64,000 nucleotides of DNA from a virus. Positions within the stretch are counted from its first letter, which is position 1, and each line of letters starts with the position of its first letter. Of this stretch, positions 33,244-42,929 are shown piece by piece. The notes beneath the pieces were generated by a model. That model was not told the DNA's origin. It did not search any database and saw only the letters and a list, made by a program, of their open reading frames with translations. The stretch is from positions 62,001 to 126,000 of the IMG/VR virus record IMGVR_UViG_3300035660_000001. One strand, given 5' to 3'. Both the position numbers and the translations under genes were made by a program.

Positions 33244-36200
33244 GTCCGACTAATCCTGGTGACATTCGTGGAGAACGGAAGAGTCCGGATGGCGTATCCA
33301 AATCTCTTCCGTCTTCCATCTTCTCCTGGCATTTAAATAACGAGATCTACGGCCAGGGACTCCCGGCGCCTGTCGGGGCATCCGGCTATTCCGGAACCGA
33401 CAAGCACATCAGCCCGAGGGATCACGTTCACGAGGGCGTTCACTCGATCGGGATCATCTCGCCCGTCGCGCCTCCTGCCCTGCACGGAGACGTTCGCTTC
33501 CAGGGTTACAGCGGGATCGACGTTGTCCAGAGCGGCCAGACGATCGCCATCAGTGGGGCGTCCGGTGGATCGGGGACATCGGGGGCCAGCGGGTATTCGG
33601 GGTTCAGTGGATACAGCGGGCCATCCGGGGCTTCAGGAGCTTCTGGGGCCTCGGGCCTGTCCGGGGCTTCAGGCGTGTCCGGGGAGAGCGGTTATTCGGG
33701 GGCCAGCGGGGCTTCAGGGGCTTCAGGAGCCTCTGGGACGTCCGGGACGTCCGGATACTCGGGTCAGTCGGGGTTCTCAGGCCAGAGTGGCCTTTCCGGG
33801 GCTTCTGGGGCATCCGGGACCTCGGGAGCTAGCGGTCAGAGCGGGTATAGCGGGTTTTCCGGGTTTTCAGGCCAAACGGGGGCTTCTGGGGCGTCCGGAG
33901 CCTCCGGGTCGAGCGGATCATCGGGTTACTCGGGACAATCGGGCTGGTCCGGCCTTTCCGGGGCTTCTGGGGCTACAGGAACGTCAGGCGCCTCCGGCCA
34001 GAGCGGGTACTCCGGCCTTTCGGGCTTTTCCGGCCTATCTGGGGGGTCCGGGGCTTCAGGAGCCTCGGGCGCCTCCGGGCAATCCGGATACTCGGGGTTC
34101 TCCGGGTTCACGGGAGCCAGCGGGGCATCAGGAGCCAGTGGATCGTCTGGTGCCTCGGGGAACTCGGGATACTCGGGGTTCTCGGGGTTCTCTGGATCCA
34201 GCGGGGCGTCTGGTCTGTCGGGGGCCAGTGGAGCGTCCGGAGCCAGTGGGGCAAGTGGTCTTTCCGGCTACAGCGGCTTCTCCGGGTTTAGTGGACCTTC
34301 CGGGGCATCCGGGCAGAGTGGAGCGAGCGGTGCATCAGGAGCATCAGGATATAGCGGGTTCAGCGGATTCACAGGAGCATCAGGAGCGTCAGGTGCCAGT
34401 GGAGCTTCAGGTGCATCAGGACAATCAGGCTACAGTGGTTTCTCGGGTTTCAGTGGCCTATCGGGAACTTCAGGAGCATCTGGTGCATCAGGGGCCAGCG
34501 GTCAGTCTGGGTATTCTGGGTTCTCTGGATTCAGCGGGGCATCCGGCCTCTCGGGTACGAGTGGTGCTTCCGGAGCCTCTGGGGCGTCTGGAGCTTCAGG
34601 TGCTTCTGGATACAGCGGGTTCAGCGGGTTCTCTGGGATCTCCGGAGCCTCGGGAGCTAGTGGTCTTTCAGGTGCGTCTGGACAGTCGGGCTACTCGGGA
34701 CTTTCTGGATTTTCTGGCCCGTCAGGTGCGTCTGGGGCCAGTGGAGCATCCGGGCAGTCCGGGTACTCCGGGTTCTCGGGGTTCACCGGGGCATCCGGTT
34801 TAAGCGGAGCGTCGGGAGCCAGCGGCGCAAGTGGCGCCAGCGGTCAATCGGGTTACTCAGGGTTCTCGGGATTTACAGGACTCAGCGGGGCCTCTGGTCT
34901 CAGCGGTGCCAGCGGGGCATCAGGTGCCAGCGGCCAGTCCGGGTACTCCGGCCTCAGTGGTTTCTCGGGTCCAGGTGGGGCGTCCGGTGCTTCTGGGGCT
35001 AGTGGTCAATCGGGATATAGTGGGTTCAGTGGTTTCTCGGGCCTCAGCGGAACTTCCGGAGCATCCGGCGCGTCGGGAGCTTCAGGCCAATCAGGGTATT
35101 CGGGCTTCTCGGGATTTTCCGGTTTGTCCGGATTGTCCGGAGCGTCAGGCGCGAGCGGTGCGTCTGGTGCTTCAGGTCAGTCCGGATATTCTGGTTTCTC
35201 GGGGTTCACTGGTGCTTCCGGTCTCTCCGGGGCCAGCGGAGACTCGGGGGCCTCGGGTCAGAGCGGGTATTCTGGATTTTCAGGTTTCACAGGGGCATCG
35301 GGAGCGTCCGGCCTTAGTGGTGCGTCCGGCCAATCTGGTTATTCTGGATTCTCCGGCTTCAGTGGGATCTCGGGAGCCAGCGGAGCTTCCGGGGCCTCGG
35401 GAGCATCGGGGCAAAGCGGTTACAGCGGGTTTTCTGGATTCAGTGGTCTGTCAGGTTCTTCCGGCGCATCGGGGGCCTCCGGCGCCTCGGGAGCATCAGG
35501 ACAATCCGGCTACTCGGGATTCAGTGGATTCACGGGGGCATCGGGACTAAGCGGAGCATCGGGGGCCTCGGGAGCGAGCGGACAAAGTGGATACTCAGGT
35601 CTCAGTGGTCTTTCTGGAGCGGTGGGACTTTCGGGCGCGTCTGGTTATTCAGGATTTAGTGGGTTCAGCGGTGCGAGCGGGGCATCAGGTCTTTCTGGTG
35701 CGAGTGGGGCATCCGGGGCCAGCGGCCAGAGCGGCTATTCGGGATTCAGTGGGTTCACCGGGGCTTCCGGAGCCTCAGGTGCGAGTGGAGCTTCTGGTGC
35801 TTCCGGACTCTCCGGCTACAGCGGTCTTAGCGGACTCAGCGGATCGTCTGGCGCGTCTGGCGCGTCCGGGGCCTCCGGCCTCAGTGGGTATTCCGGATTC
35901 TCGGGATTCACTGGGCTTAGTGGAGCTTCCGGGGCAAGTGGAGCTTCCGGGGCCAGCGGCCAAAGCGGTTACAGCGGCTTCTCCGGGTTTTCAGGACTTT
36001 CTGGTGCGAGTGGCGCGTCCGGAGCTTCCGGCGCATCAGGACTTTCAGGTGCTTCCGGAGCCAGTGGCCTCAGCGGCTACTCCGGATTTAGCGGATTCAC
36101 GGGAGCCTCTGGCCTTAGTGGGGCCTCGGGAGCGAGTGGAGCAAGTGGGCAGTCCGGATATTCCGGCTTCTCAGGCTTCACCGGAGCCTCTGGGCTCAGC

Positions 36201-39200
36201 GGAGCTTCAGGAGCGAGTGGAGCCTCCGGTCAGTCTGGGTATTCCGGATTCAGCGGATTCAGCGGCCTCAGCGGTGCTTCCGGCCTTTCAGGAGCCTCGG
36301 GTGCCAGTGGTGCTAGTGGAGCATCCGGAGCCAGCGGAGCGAGTGGCTACTCGGGCTTCTCGGGCTTCACGGGAGCCTCGGGACTTTCTGGGGCATCCGG
36401 CGCTTCCGGAGCTTCCGGCCTCAGTGGATACTCAGGCTTTTCGGGATTCACTGGGGCTAGTGGTCTCTCTGGAGCCTCCGGCGCCTCAGGCGCCAGCGGA
36501 CAGTCCGGCTACTCGGGCTTCAGCGGATTCAGTGGACTCTCGGGTGCCTCGGGAGCGAGTGGAGCATCTGGGGCTTCTGGACAGTCGGGATATAGCGGAC
36601 TCTCTGGGTTTTCTGGACTCTCTGGGGCCTCCGGAGCCTCGGGAGCATCAGGGCTCTCGGGAGCATCCGGGGCCAGCGGTCTAAGCGGCTACTCAGGCTT
36701 CAGTGGGTTCACGGGTGCTTCCGGCGCATCGGGTCTTAGCGGGGCCTCTGGTGCATCCGGACAAAGTGGATATTCGGGCTTCAGCGGCTTTACCGGGGCG
36801 AGTGGTCTGTCTGGTCTTTCCGGGGCCAGCGGGGCCTCCGGGGCCAGCGGCTATTCCGGATTCAGCGGGTTCTCGGGACTGTCCGGTGCATCCGGTCTCA
36901 GCGGAGCGAGCGGGGCCAGCGGAACTTCCGGAGCTTCGGGCCAATCAGGTTACTCTGGTCTCAGCGGTTTCTCTGGCCTCAGTGGAGCTTCAGGAGCCTC
37001 GGGGGCCAGCGGGGCATCTGGACAAAGCGGGTACTCTGGTTTCAGCGGCTTCACTGGTGCTTCGGGTCTCAGCGGAGCGTCAGGCGCCTCCGGTGCTTCC
37101 GGTCTAAGCGGTTATTCCGGGTTCAGCGGATTTACGGGCGCCAGCGGGCTTTCCGGATTATCCGGAGCTAGTGGCGCCTCTGGCGCGTCGGGGGCTTCAG
37201 GCCAATCGGGTTACAGTGGATTCTCGGGGTTCACGGGGTTATCCGGTGCATCAGGTCTTTCGGGTGCCAGCGGGGCTAGTGGAGCGTCCGGCCAGAGTGG
37301 GTATAGTGGTTTCAGCGGATTCAGCGGGTTGTCCGGTCTCTCCGGAGCTAGTGGGGCTTCAGGAGCGAGCGGGGCAAGCGGAGCTTCCGGCCAGTCGGGC
37401 TATTCCGGGTTCTCTGGGTTCACCGGCGCCTCCGGCCTCAGTGGAGCAAGTGGTGCTTCTGGAGCCTCCGGTCTCAGCGGATATAGTGGCTTCAGTGGCT
37501 TTTCCGGGATCTCAGGCGCGTCTGGACTTAGCGGGGCCTCTGGTGCCAGTGGTCTATCGGGCTACTCCGGCTTCAGCGGATTCACCGGGGCCTCGGGCCT
37601 CAGTGGGGCTTCGGGAGCATCGGGTGCATCAGGCGCCTCGGGAGCTTCCGGCCTCTCGGGCTACTCAGGCTTCTCAGGCTTCAGTGGTTTAAGTGGAGCG
37701 TCAGGAGCCTCAGGTGCTTCCGGGGCTTCCGGTCAGAGCGGGTATTCCGGATTTAGTGGATTTACGGGTCTTAGCGGTGCCTCGGGAGCAAGCGGAGCAT
37801 CCGGAGCTTCTGGCCTCTCCGGGTATTCTGGTTTTAGTGGATTCACAGGAGCCTCTGGTCTTTCTGGGGCATCTGGGGCCAGCGGCGCCTCGGGGCTAAG
37901 TGGATATTCCGGCTTCTCAGGCTTTTCTGGTCTCTCCGGCCTCAGCGGAGCGAGCGGAGCCTCTGGTGCTTCGGGAGCGAGCGGAGCGTCTGGACTTTCT
38001 GGTTATTCTGGATTCTCTGGTTTTACCGGGGCTAGTGGCTTGTCCGGAACTTCAGGGGCTTCAGGAGCTTCTGGGGCCTCAGGTGCCAGCGGGGCATCGG
38101 GGTATAGTGGCTATCTCTCTCCTTCTCTGTTTAGAAACTATACCAACGCAGAATATCTGGCCAGCGATACAGCGGGATGGTACGCTCCCGTGGCGAGAAC
38201 TGGAAACGAAAGAGTTTATCTCTGCCAGACTCCGCAGACTCAGAATAATGTTGGGTTCCGCATCAGAGCGGCGTTTAAGCCCAATGCCTCGACAGATACC
38301 TACGGAATATGTTTTGGATGGAATGGAGTAAACCCGGCATCTGCTACGGGGTTGGTCTTTTACTATACTGGTGCCGGAACTACACTAAATATGTCTGTTG
38401 ATAATGCCGGAAGCTGGTCTAGTGTGTCTGGCGGTGCTTTTACGGTCACATTGGCTACGGGACAGTGGCATAATATAGAACTCTATATATATCCCAACGT
38501 TGGAAGTGCTGTCAATGTAGTCGATTGCTATTGCGATGGTATTTTCTACTATCGGATGACGACTTCCGACTTCTCTGCTTTCGCCGCTTATACGGGTTAC
38601 TATGGGGTCTGGTTGGATGCCACGGCGGTCAGGGTTCACCCCGACTTTATCGTCGATGAACTTGGGTCGGTTATGGCCCCGAAGATCAGCTACGAAGGTT
38701 ATCCGGGTTTCTACGACCACTTCGACGGGACCTCTCTCGACACAAATTCTTGGACTAAGGTGGGAGCCTCTGCTACTTATTCGGTGAATCAAAGTATAAT
38801 AGGTATCCTGAACGCCGGGGGCACCTATGGTGAAATGTATACAAAGAGGACGTGGCTATACGGTAGACTTTCCATGCGGGTGAAGGATGATTTCGATAGG
38901 TCGGGTGTGTTCCGAAACGCCGTTGGTTTCTGGAATGCGGCAGGTACTTATTATGTTCGCTTTAATGACGGTAAGTTTGAGACCTACGATGGGACAGTAA
39001 CTCAGACGACGGTCGCGGTTCCAGCCAAGGCATGGCATCTTATAGAGATTACGTGGGACCCTAATAAGTGTAGGATGTTATTAAACGGTCAGGTCGTTGC
39101 AGAACATACGACACACATTCCGACGAACGTTTGGTTGCCTGTCCATATTTTTTCTGGCGACACTTCTGTTGGTATTAGTTTCGATTGGATTGGTGTTGTC

Positions 39201-39578
39201 GGGGCGTATGGTCTTAAGAACATAGACCACCTGTCTTTCGGAACTTTGGCTGGAGCAGGCGACCGCTATTTCAGCGTTGGGAACGAAGCGACTGGAACAA
39301 GATATTCAACACTGATGATGTCTCCCGGAAGAATTATAGGGTTACGGTGTCGTGGTGCGACCATAGGATTGAGGACAGCACTTAGGAATGTAGCTCCCGT
39401 CTACTTTGCTGAGGGTGATGATATATCTGTCCGAATATGGTATACTATGGTTGGAGGAACTTTTGTGGAAGTTTGGAAGAATGGTGCTCTGGCGACAGGG
39501 TGGTCTGATAATGTTGATGCGGTCAGTGATTCTCGTAACCAGGAGTGGGTTGCTACGGTCTTGGTGGAGTACCTGTAA
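33240..39578 (+). CDS. Tail fibre 2: giant Gly-X-Ser repeat fibre with lectin-like tip
   Basis: The 2112-residue protein starts at a GTG overlapping the previous stop. Residues 1 to about 105 are a base with the motif HISPRDHVHEGVHSIG common in phage fibres. Residues about 106-1623 are Gly-X-Ser triplets; I count 506 (4554 bases, an exact multiple of nine) and saw no break. Residues about 1624-2112 are beta-rich and look like concanavalin/laminin-G jelly rolls, for example GYPGFYDHFDGTSLDTNSW and WHLIEITWDPNKCRMLLNG. Proline is almost absent from the repeat. Its role is receptor binding at long reach. Confidence 0.85.
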   Translation: MSPTNPGDIRGERKSPDGVSKSLPSSIFSWHLNNEIYGQGLPAPVGASGYSGTDKHISPRDHVHEGVHSIGIISPVAPPALHGDVRFQGYSGIDVVQSGQTIAISGASGGSGTSGASGYSGFSGYSGPSGASGASGASGLSGASGVSGESGYSGASGASGASGASGTSGTSGYSGQSGFSGQSGLSGASGASGTSGASGQSGYSGFSGFSGQTGASGASGASGSSGSSGYSGQSGWSGLSGASGATGTSGASGQSGYSGLSGFSGLSGGSGASGASGASGQSGYSGFSGFTGASGASGASGSSGASGNSGYSGFSGFSGSSGASGLSGASGASGASGASGLSGYSGFSGFSGPSGASGQSGASGASGASGYSGFSGFTGASGASGASGASGASGQSGYSGFSGFSGLSGTSGASGASGASGQSGYSGFSGFSGASGLSGTSGASGASGASGASGASGYSGFSGFSGISGASGASGLSGASGQSGYSGLSGFSGPSGASGASGASGQSGYSGFSGFTGASGLSGASGASGASGASGQSGYSGFSGFTGLSGASGLSGASGASGASGQSGYSGLSGFSGPGGASGASGASGQSGYSGFSGFSGLSGTSGASGASGASGQSGYSGFSGFSGLSGLSGASGASGASGASGQSGYSGFSGFTGASGLSGASGDSGASGQSGYSGFSGFTGASGASGLSGASGQSGYSGFSGFSGISGASGASGASGASGQSGYSGFSGFSGLSGSSGASGASGASGASGQSGYSGFSGFTGASGLSGASGASGASGQSGYSGLSGLSGAVGLSGASGYSGFSGFSGASGASGLSGASGASGASGQSGYSGFSGFTGASGASGASGASGASGLSGYSGLSGLSGSSGASGASGASGLSGYSGFSGFTGLSGASGASGASGASGQSGYSGFSGFSGLSGASGASGASGASGLSGASGASGLSGYSGFSGFTGASGLSGASGASGASGQSGYSGFSGFTGASGLSGASGASGASGQSGYSGFSGFSGLSGASGLSGASGASGASGASGASGASGYSGFSGFTGASGLSGASGASGASGLSGYSGFSGFTGASGLSGASGASGASGQSGYSGFSGFSGLSGASGASGASGASGQSGYSGLSGFSGLSGASGASGASGLSGASGASGLSGYSGFSGFTGASGASGLSGASGASGQSGYSGFSGFTGASGLSGLSGASGASGASGYSGFSGFSGLSGASGLSGASGASGTSGASGQSGYSGLSGFSGLSGASGASGASGASGQSGYSGFSGFTGASGLSGASGASGASGLSGYSGFSGFTGASGLSGLSGASGASGASGASGQSGYSGFSGFTGLSGASGLSGASGASGASGQSGYSGFSGFSGLSGLSGASGASGASGASGASGQSGYSGFSGFTGASGLSGASGASGASGLSGYSGFSGFSGISGASGLSGASGASGLSGYSGFSGFTGASGLSGASGASGASGASGASGLSGYSGFSGFSGLSGASGASGASGASGQSGYSGFSGFTGLSGASGASGASGASGLSGYSGFSGFTGASGLSGASGASGASGLSGYSGFSGFSGLSGLSGASGASGASGASGASGLSGYSGFSGFTGASGLSGTSGASGASGASGASGASGYSGYLSPSLFRNYTNAEYLASDTAGWYAPVARTGNERVYLCQTPQTQNNVGFRIRAAFKPNASTDTYGICFGWNGVNPASATGLVFYYTGAGTTLNMSVDNAGSWSSVSGGAFTVTLATGQWHNIELYIYPNVGSAVNVVDCYCDGIFYYRMTTSDFSAFAAYTGYYGVWLDATAVRVHPDFIVDELGSVMAPKISYEGYPGFYDHFDGTSLDTNSWTKVGASATYSVNQSIIGILNAGGTYGEMYTKRTWLYGRLSMRVKDDFDRSGVFRNAVGFWNAAGTYYVRFNDGKFETYDGTVTQTTVAVPAKAWHLIEITWDPNKCRMLLNGQVVAEHTTHIPTNVWLPVHIFSGDTSVGISFDWIGVVGAYGLKNIDHLSFGTLAGAGDRYFSVGNEATGTRYSTLMMSPGRIIGLRCRGATIGLRTALRNVAPVYFAEGDDISVRIWYTMVGGTFVEVWKNGALATGWSDNVDAVSDSRNQEWVATVLVEYL
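33555..38108 (+). repeat. Uninterrupted Gly-X-Ser triplet region of fibre 2
   Basis: These 4554 bases code for 506 successive Gly-X-Ser (rarely Gly-X-Thr, -Val or -Gly) triplets with no shift of register that I can see. Aromatic groups GYS GFS GFS/T recur every 8-11 triplets, often preceded by GQS and followed by GAS or GLS runs. Codons for Gly, Ser and Ala vary from copy to copy, so long exact DNA repeats are rare. The base composition also leaves other frames open, giving several long false ORFs. Confidence 0.92.
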
Positions 39579-39590
39579 AAAGGAGGATGC

Positions 39591-39827
39591 ATGAAGTATT
39601 TTAGGCAAGGAGTTCTGGTGCCGGGGGAAACGTTCGGGACGTTCATGAAGAAACCCATCCCCATCCAGGCGGCGCGAATTGACGAGCCCTTCGAGGTTCA
39701 GACTCTCGAGGGAACGATGACGGGGAATGCAGGAGACTATCTGCTGATCGGGGTCCTGGGCGAGCTGTATCCCTGCAAGAAGGAGATCTTCGAAACAACC
39801 TATCAACCCGTGGAGGAGACGAAATGA
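39591..39827 (+). CDS. Small conserved phage protein (PGDYLI/YPCK type)
   Basis: The 78-residue product includes KPIPIQAARIDEPFEVQTLE, then GNAGDYLLIGVLGELYPCKK and EIFETTYQP, a pattern widespread in small phage proteins found in many gene neighbourhoods. AAAAGGAGGATGC precedes the ATG. Function unknown. It overlaps the radical-SAM gene by four bases. Confidence 0.68.
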   Translation: MKYFRQGVLVPGETFGTFMKKPIPIQAARIDEPFEVQTLEGTMTGNAGDYLLIGVLGELYPCKKEIFETTYQPVEETK

Positions 39828-40585
39828 ATACCTCCGGAGCCCTCGAAATAACGACCGTGATCGGCTGTGTCAACCGGTGCAAATACTGCCCGCAGAAGAA
39901 GCTGGTCTATAATTACCACCTGCAGGCGAAGCAACCGAAGGAAATGGCATTGGCCGACTTTGAGACTATCATCTCTACGGTTCCCAAGCCCGTCCGGATC
40001 GACTTCTCCGGCTTCTCGGAGCCCTTCCTGAATCCGGAGGGTTCACGGATGATACGGGCGGCCGCTGATAAGGGGCATCCCGTAGCCCTCTACACGACGA
40101 TGGTCGGCATGACGGAGAAGGATGTGGCCACCATCCAGGGGATCGCCTTCGACACCCTAGTCATCCACAGGACGGCTTCCCCGGAGCTCACGGACGAGTG
40201 GTTCAAGAAGAAGCGGGATGCCCTGGCCGGAGCCGTGGACGCGAAGATCAAGAACCTCGAGGATCGGGTGCATTCCCCCGTCTCCCGGGCCGGAAATCTG
40301 TATCCCACCGTCACGGCGGTGGAGGGCCCCCTTCACTGCGGGGCATGCGGGGATCACTTCAACCGCAACGAAGTTCTGCCGAACGGGAACGTCTACCTGT
40401 GTTGCATGGACTACGGCCTGAAGCACAGGATCGGAAATCTCCTGAAGCAGAGCTGGGATAGCCTAGACCGGGATTCCATCCGGAAGATGGCCCGGGCAGA
40501 TAGCTCGGATTTACTATGTCGTTCATGTGAAAATGCGAGGAGGAGCAATGTCTCTCATCAAGACGGACCGGTTCCAACGGCGTGA
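39824..40585 (+). CDS. Radical SAM/SPASM-type protein
   Basis: The 253-residue product has the cluster motif C15-x3-C19-x2-C22 (CVNRCKYC), a GFSEPFLNPEG strand near residue 64 in place of GGEP, and a C-terminal Cys-rich segment with CGACGDHF near 170, CCMDYG near 190 and CRSCE near 233, as in SPASM auxiliary cluster domains. Such enzymes modify peptides or sugars by radical chemistry. It starts inside the stop of the previous gene, in the block directly behind fibre 2. Its end overlaps the DNA methyltransferase start by 38 bases. Confidence 0.76.
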   Translation: MNTSGALEITTVIGCVNRCKYCPQKKLVYNYHLQAKQPKEMALADFETIISTVPKPVRIDFSGFSEPFLNPEGSRMIRAAADKGHPVALYTTMVGMTEKDVATIQGIAFDTLVIHRTASPELTDEWFKKKRDALAGAVDAKIKNLEDRVHSPVSRAGNLYPTVTAVEGPLHCGACGDHFNRNEVLPNGNVYLCCMDYGLKHRIGNLLKQSWDSLDRDSIRKMARADSSDLLCRSCENARRSNVSHQDGPVPTA

Positions 40586-42779
40586 GCGGGATCTGCTAAT
40601 CCACCTCCGCAAGTGGTGGGGTGTTTTAGCGAAGGACGTATTCCGGAACAAGAAAGACAAGTTCGACTCGGAGGATCCCGAGGGGGATGCCCTCCGGCTG
40701 AAGGAGATCACCCGCAGGATTCTCGACCGGATCGTGTTCATCCGGTTCTGTGAGGATCGCAAGGCCCTTGCCAGACCCCACCTGAATACCCTCTTCCCCG
40801 AAGGCACCACAGGCAACGCCCTCGACGTTCTCCGGCAGGAGTTCCAGCACTACCACGGTATTTTCGGGGGAGACTTATTTGAAGCCCAGGAGTGGGAGTC
40901 CTGGGTCTTTATCACCCCGGACGTCCTGCGGTCGATCCTTGCCGATGCCTATGAATCCCACCAGTTCGACCAGATCTCCCTGGATATTCTCGGCACCATG
41001 CACGAGGCCTACTTCGGATGCTCTATTAAGATAGTGAAGTGGACGTCCGTCGGCGAGGGGGAATCCGAGAGAGGTAAGACGATGCACGATGTCGAGTACT
41101 CCTTCAATTCGGAGGAGCGGAAGGTCGGCGGAGTTTACTATACCCCGAAGCACATCGTGGATCACATCATCGACCAGACAGTCCGATTGTGCATGCGGGA
41201 TGTTTCCTTAGACGAGGCGAAGGGCCTCCGGATCATCGACCCTGCCTGTGGCTCCGGTAACTTCCTCGTCGCGGCCTACGAGTATCTGCTGGCCTACTTC
41301 GAGAGCAAGAAGGGGAGCAAGCTCGAGTTCAAGGACCGGGCGACTATTCTTGTCACCCAGATCTTCGGCGTCGACCTGGACGCTAATGCGGTGCGACTGG
41401 CCCGGCTCTCCCTGCTCCTGAAGCTCTATGAGGGGCAAGAAGTCGATGTTTCTCCGGGTGAGGTTAACCTGAATCTAACCCTAAACATCCAGTGCGGGAA
41501 TACGCTTGTGGGCCCGGATATCGCAGAGAAGCCAGAGTTCTTTAATCTCCCCGAGGCAGAGCGGCAGAAGATCAACCCATTCGACTGGAATAAAAACTTC
41601 CCGGAAGCCATGTCCGATGGGGGCTTCGACGTCATCATCGGAAATCCGCCATACGTTACGACGGGATCCATGCATGACCCTCTGCAGTCTGCCTACTTTA
41701 AGGACAAGTATGCCACCCCGAAGGTGAAGTCCAACCTCTACATCCTGTTCATCCTAAAGTCCATCTCCCTCCTGAAGCCGGGCGGCTACTTCTCGTTCAT
41801 CGTTCCGATATCCCTGCTCTTCACCCAGGACGGGGAGCCCGCCCGCAGGGCCCTCCTCGACTGGAAGATCCTCGAGGTCAACGACGTCGGACCAGCCTTC
41901 GATGGGATCGCCATCGAATGCACTGTGTTCGCCATGCAGAAGGTTCTCCCCGGGCAGAACGTGATCACCGCCCGGATCGTCAACAAGACGGGGACGTTCG
42001 AGAGGACTAATCCCGTCAAGCAGGAGAGGTTCAAGGGTTTTCCAAGAGCCCTCCTCAACGTATTCTGCTCCGATAAGGACATAGAGATGTTCTCGAAGAT
42101 AACCGTGCCCGGCAGGCCAACGATCGGGGACTTCCTTGCCCTCCACAGCGGGTTCCGTTGGGACGAGGCTCACAACGTCGCCGGTCCAGAACAGGGCGGG
42201 GTCAGGTCCCTCCTTGGGGCGGAAATCGAACGCTACAAGCTCGACCTGCGGGAGCACTGGGTGGATCCCGCCAAGAGCAAAGAGACCGCCCGGCTGGTCG
42301 ACCGTTTCAAGGACGTTCCAGAGAAGATAGTCATCCGGGGTTTCACCAACCAGCTTATCGCCTCCCTGGATACCGACCGTTGCCTCTTCGTGGACGCCGT
42401 CTACGGGTGCGAGAACAACGGCAAGATGGATAACCGCTATCTGCTGGGCGTCCTAAATACCCAGCTCCTCAATTACTTTGTGCGGAGATACTTCGTTCAG
42501 ACCCGCAGGAGGATTCTCTGCGAGATACACATCTACCAGATCCTTGAGCTCCCCGTCCCGGCTATAGGTCCGGCAGAGCAGGCTACCCATGACCAGATCG
42601 TAGCCCTCGTGAGCGAGCTCCTAACCCTCCACAAGACCCTCCCTTCCATCCAGGGCCATCACGAGAAGGCGTCGGCCCGCTGGCGGATTAAGACCGCCTA
42701 CCAGGAGGTGGAGGACTTGGTTTCCGACCTTTACGGGCTCACCGCATCCGAGAGAAGGATGGTCGCTACCGGAATGTAG
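40548..42779 (+). CDS. Large N6-adenine DNA methyltransferase, Eco57I/type IIG-like
   Basis: The 743-residue product has an N-terminal helical part (RFQRRERDLLIHLRKWWGVL, RILDRIVFIRFCEDR) typical of type IIG and PglX-like proteins. The methyltransferase core from about 200 has GGVYYTPKHIVDHII, motif I DPACGSGNFLVAAYEY near 236 and motif IV GNPPYVTT near 367. A C-terminal target-recognition region extends to the end. No PD-(D/E)xK nuclease stretch is visible in the N-terminus, so it may only methylate, protecting phage DNA. AGGAG precedes the ATG at 40548. Confidence 0.8.
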   Translation: MSLIKTDRFQRRERDLLIHLRKWWGVLAKDVFRNKKDKFDSEDPEGDALRLKEITRRILDRIVFIRFCEDRKALARPHLNTLFPEGTTGNALDVLRQEFQHYHGIFGGDLFEAQEWESWVFITPDVLRSILADAYESHQFDQISLDILGTMHEAYFGCSIKIVKWTSVGEGESERGKTMHDVEYSFNSEERKVGGVYYTPKHIVDHIIDQTVRLCMRDVSLDEAKGLRIIDPACGSGNFLVAAYEYLLAYFESKKGSKLEFKDRATILVTQIFGVDLDANAVRLARLSLLLKLYEGQEVDVSPGEVNLNLTLNIQCGNTLVGPDIAEKPEFFNLPEAERQKINPFDWNKNFPEAMSDGGFDVIIGNPPYVTTGSMHDPLQSAYFKDKYATPKVKSNLYILFILKSISLLKPGGYFSFIVPISLLFTQDGEPARRALLDWKILEVNDVGPAFDGIAIECTVFAMQKVLPGQNVITARIVNKTGTFERTNPVKQERFKGFPRALLNVFCSDKDIEMFSKITVPGRPTIGDFLALHSGFRWDEAHNVAGPEQGGVRSLLGAEIERYKLDLREHWVDPAKSKETARLVDRFKDVPEKIVIRGFTNQLIASLDTDRCLFVDAVYGCENNGKMDNRYLLGVLNTQLLNYFVRRYFVQTRRRILCEIHIYQILELPVPAIGPAEQATHDQIVALVSELLTLHKTLPSIQGHHEKASARWRIKTAYQEVEDLVSDLYGLTASERRMVATGM

Positions 42780-42826
42780 TCCCATTTTCGGTAAAACCCC
42801 TGCTTGGCTATTTTCACCTGCCTCGT

Positions 42827-42844
42827 AATCCCATTATTGGGACT
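42827..42844. promoter_or_regulatory. Operator-like palindrome, copy 1
   Basis: AATCCCATTATTGGGACT is an inverted repeat with a TTAT centre and one mismatch in the 7-base arms; flanking GTA and AC extend the symmetry. The same core recurs at 42930 and as a half site at 42778. It is likely a protein-binding site for a dimeric regulator. Confidence 0.5.
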
Positions 42845-42929
42845 ACGACATTTCCGTCTTATTACTTAAGGTCCTTTGTTGTTTCTTAAAGCCGTTTGTA
42901 GTATTTAAGCTGTTTAGATAATAGCGTGT

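Noticed and set aside
33523-38331. Series of 134-426-codon ORFs in the second frame over fibre 2
   Set aside because: Same cause: repeat composition keeps stop codons rare. The fibre frame has a coupled start and defined end domains; these do not.
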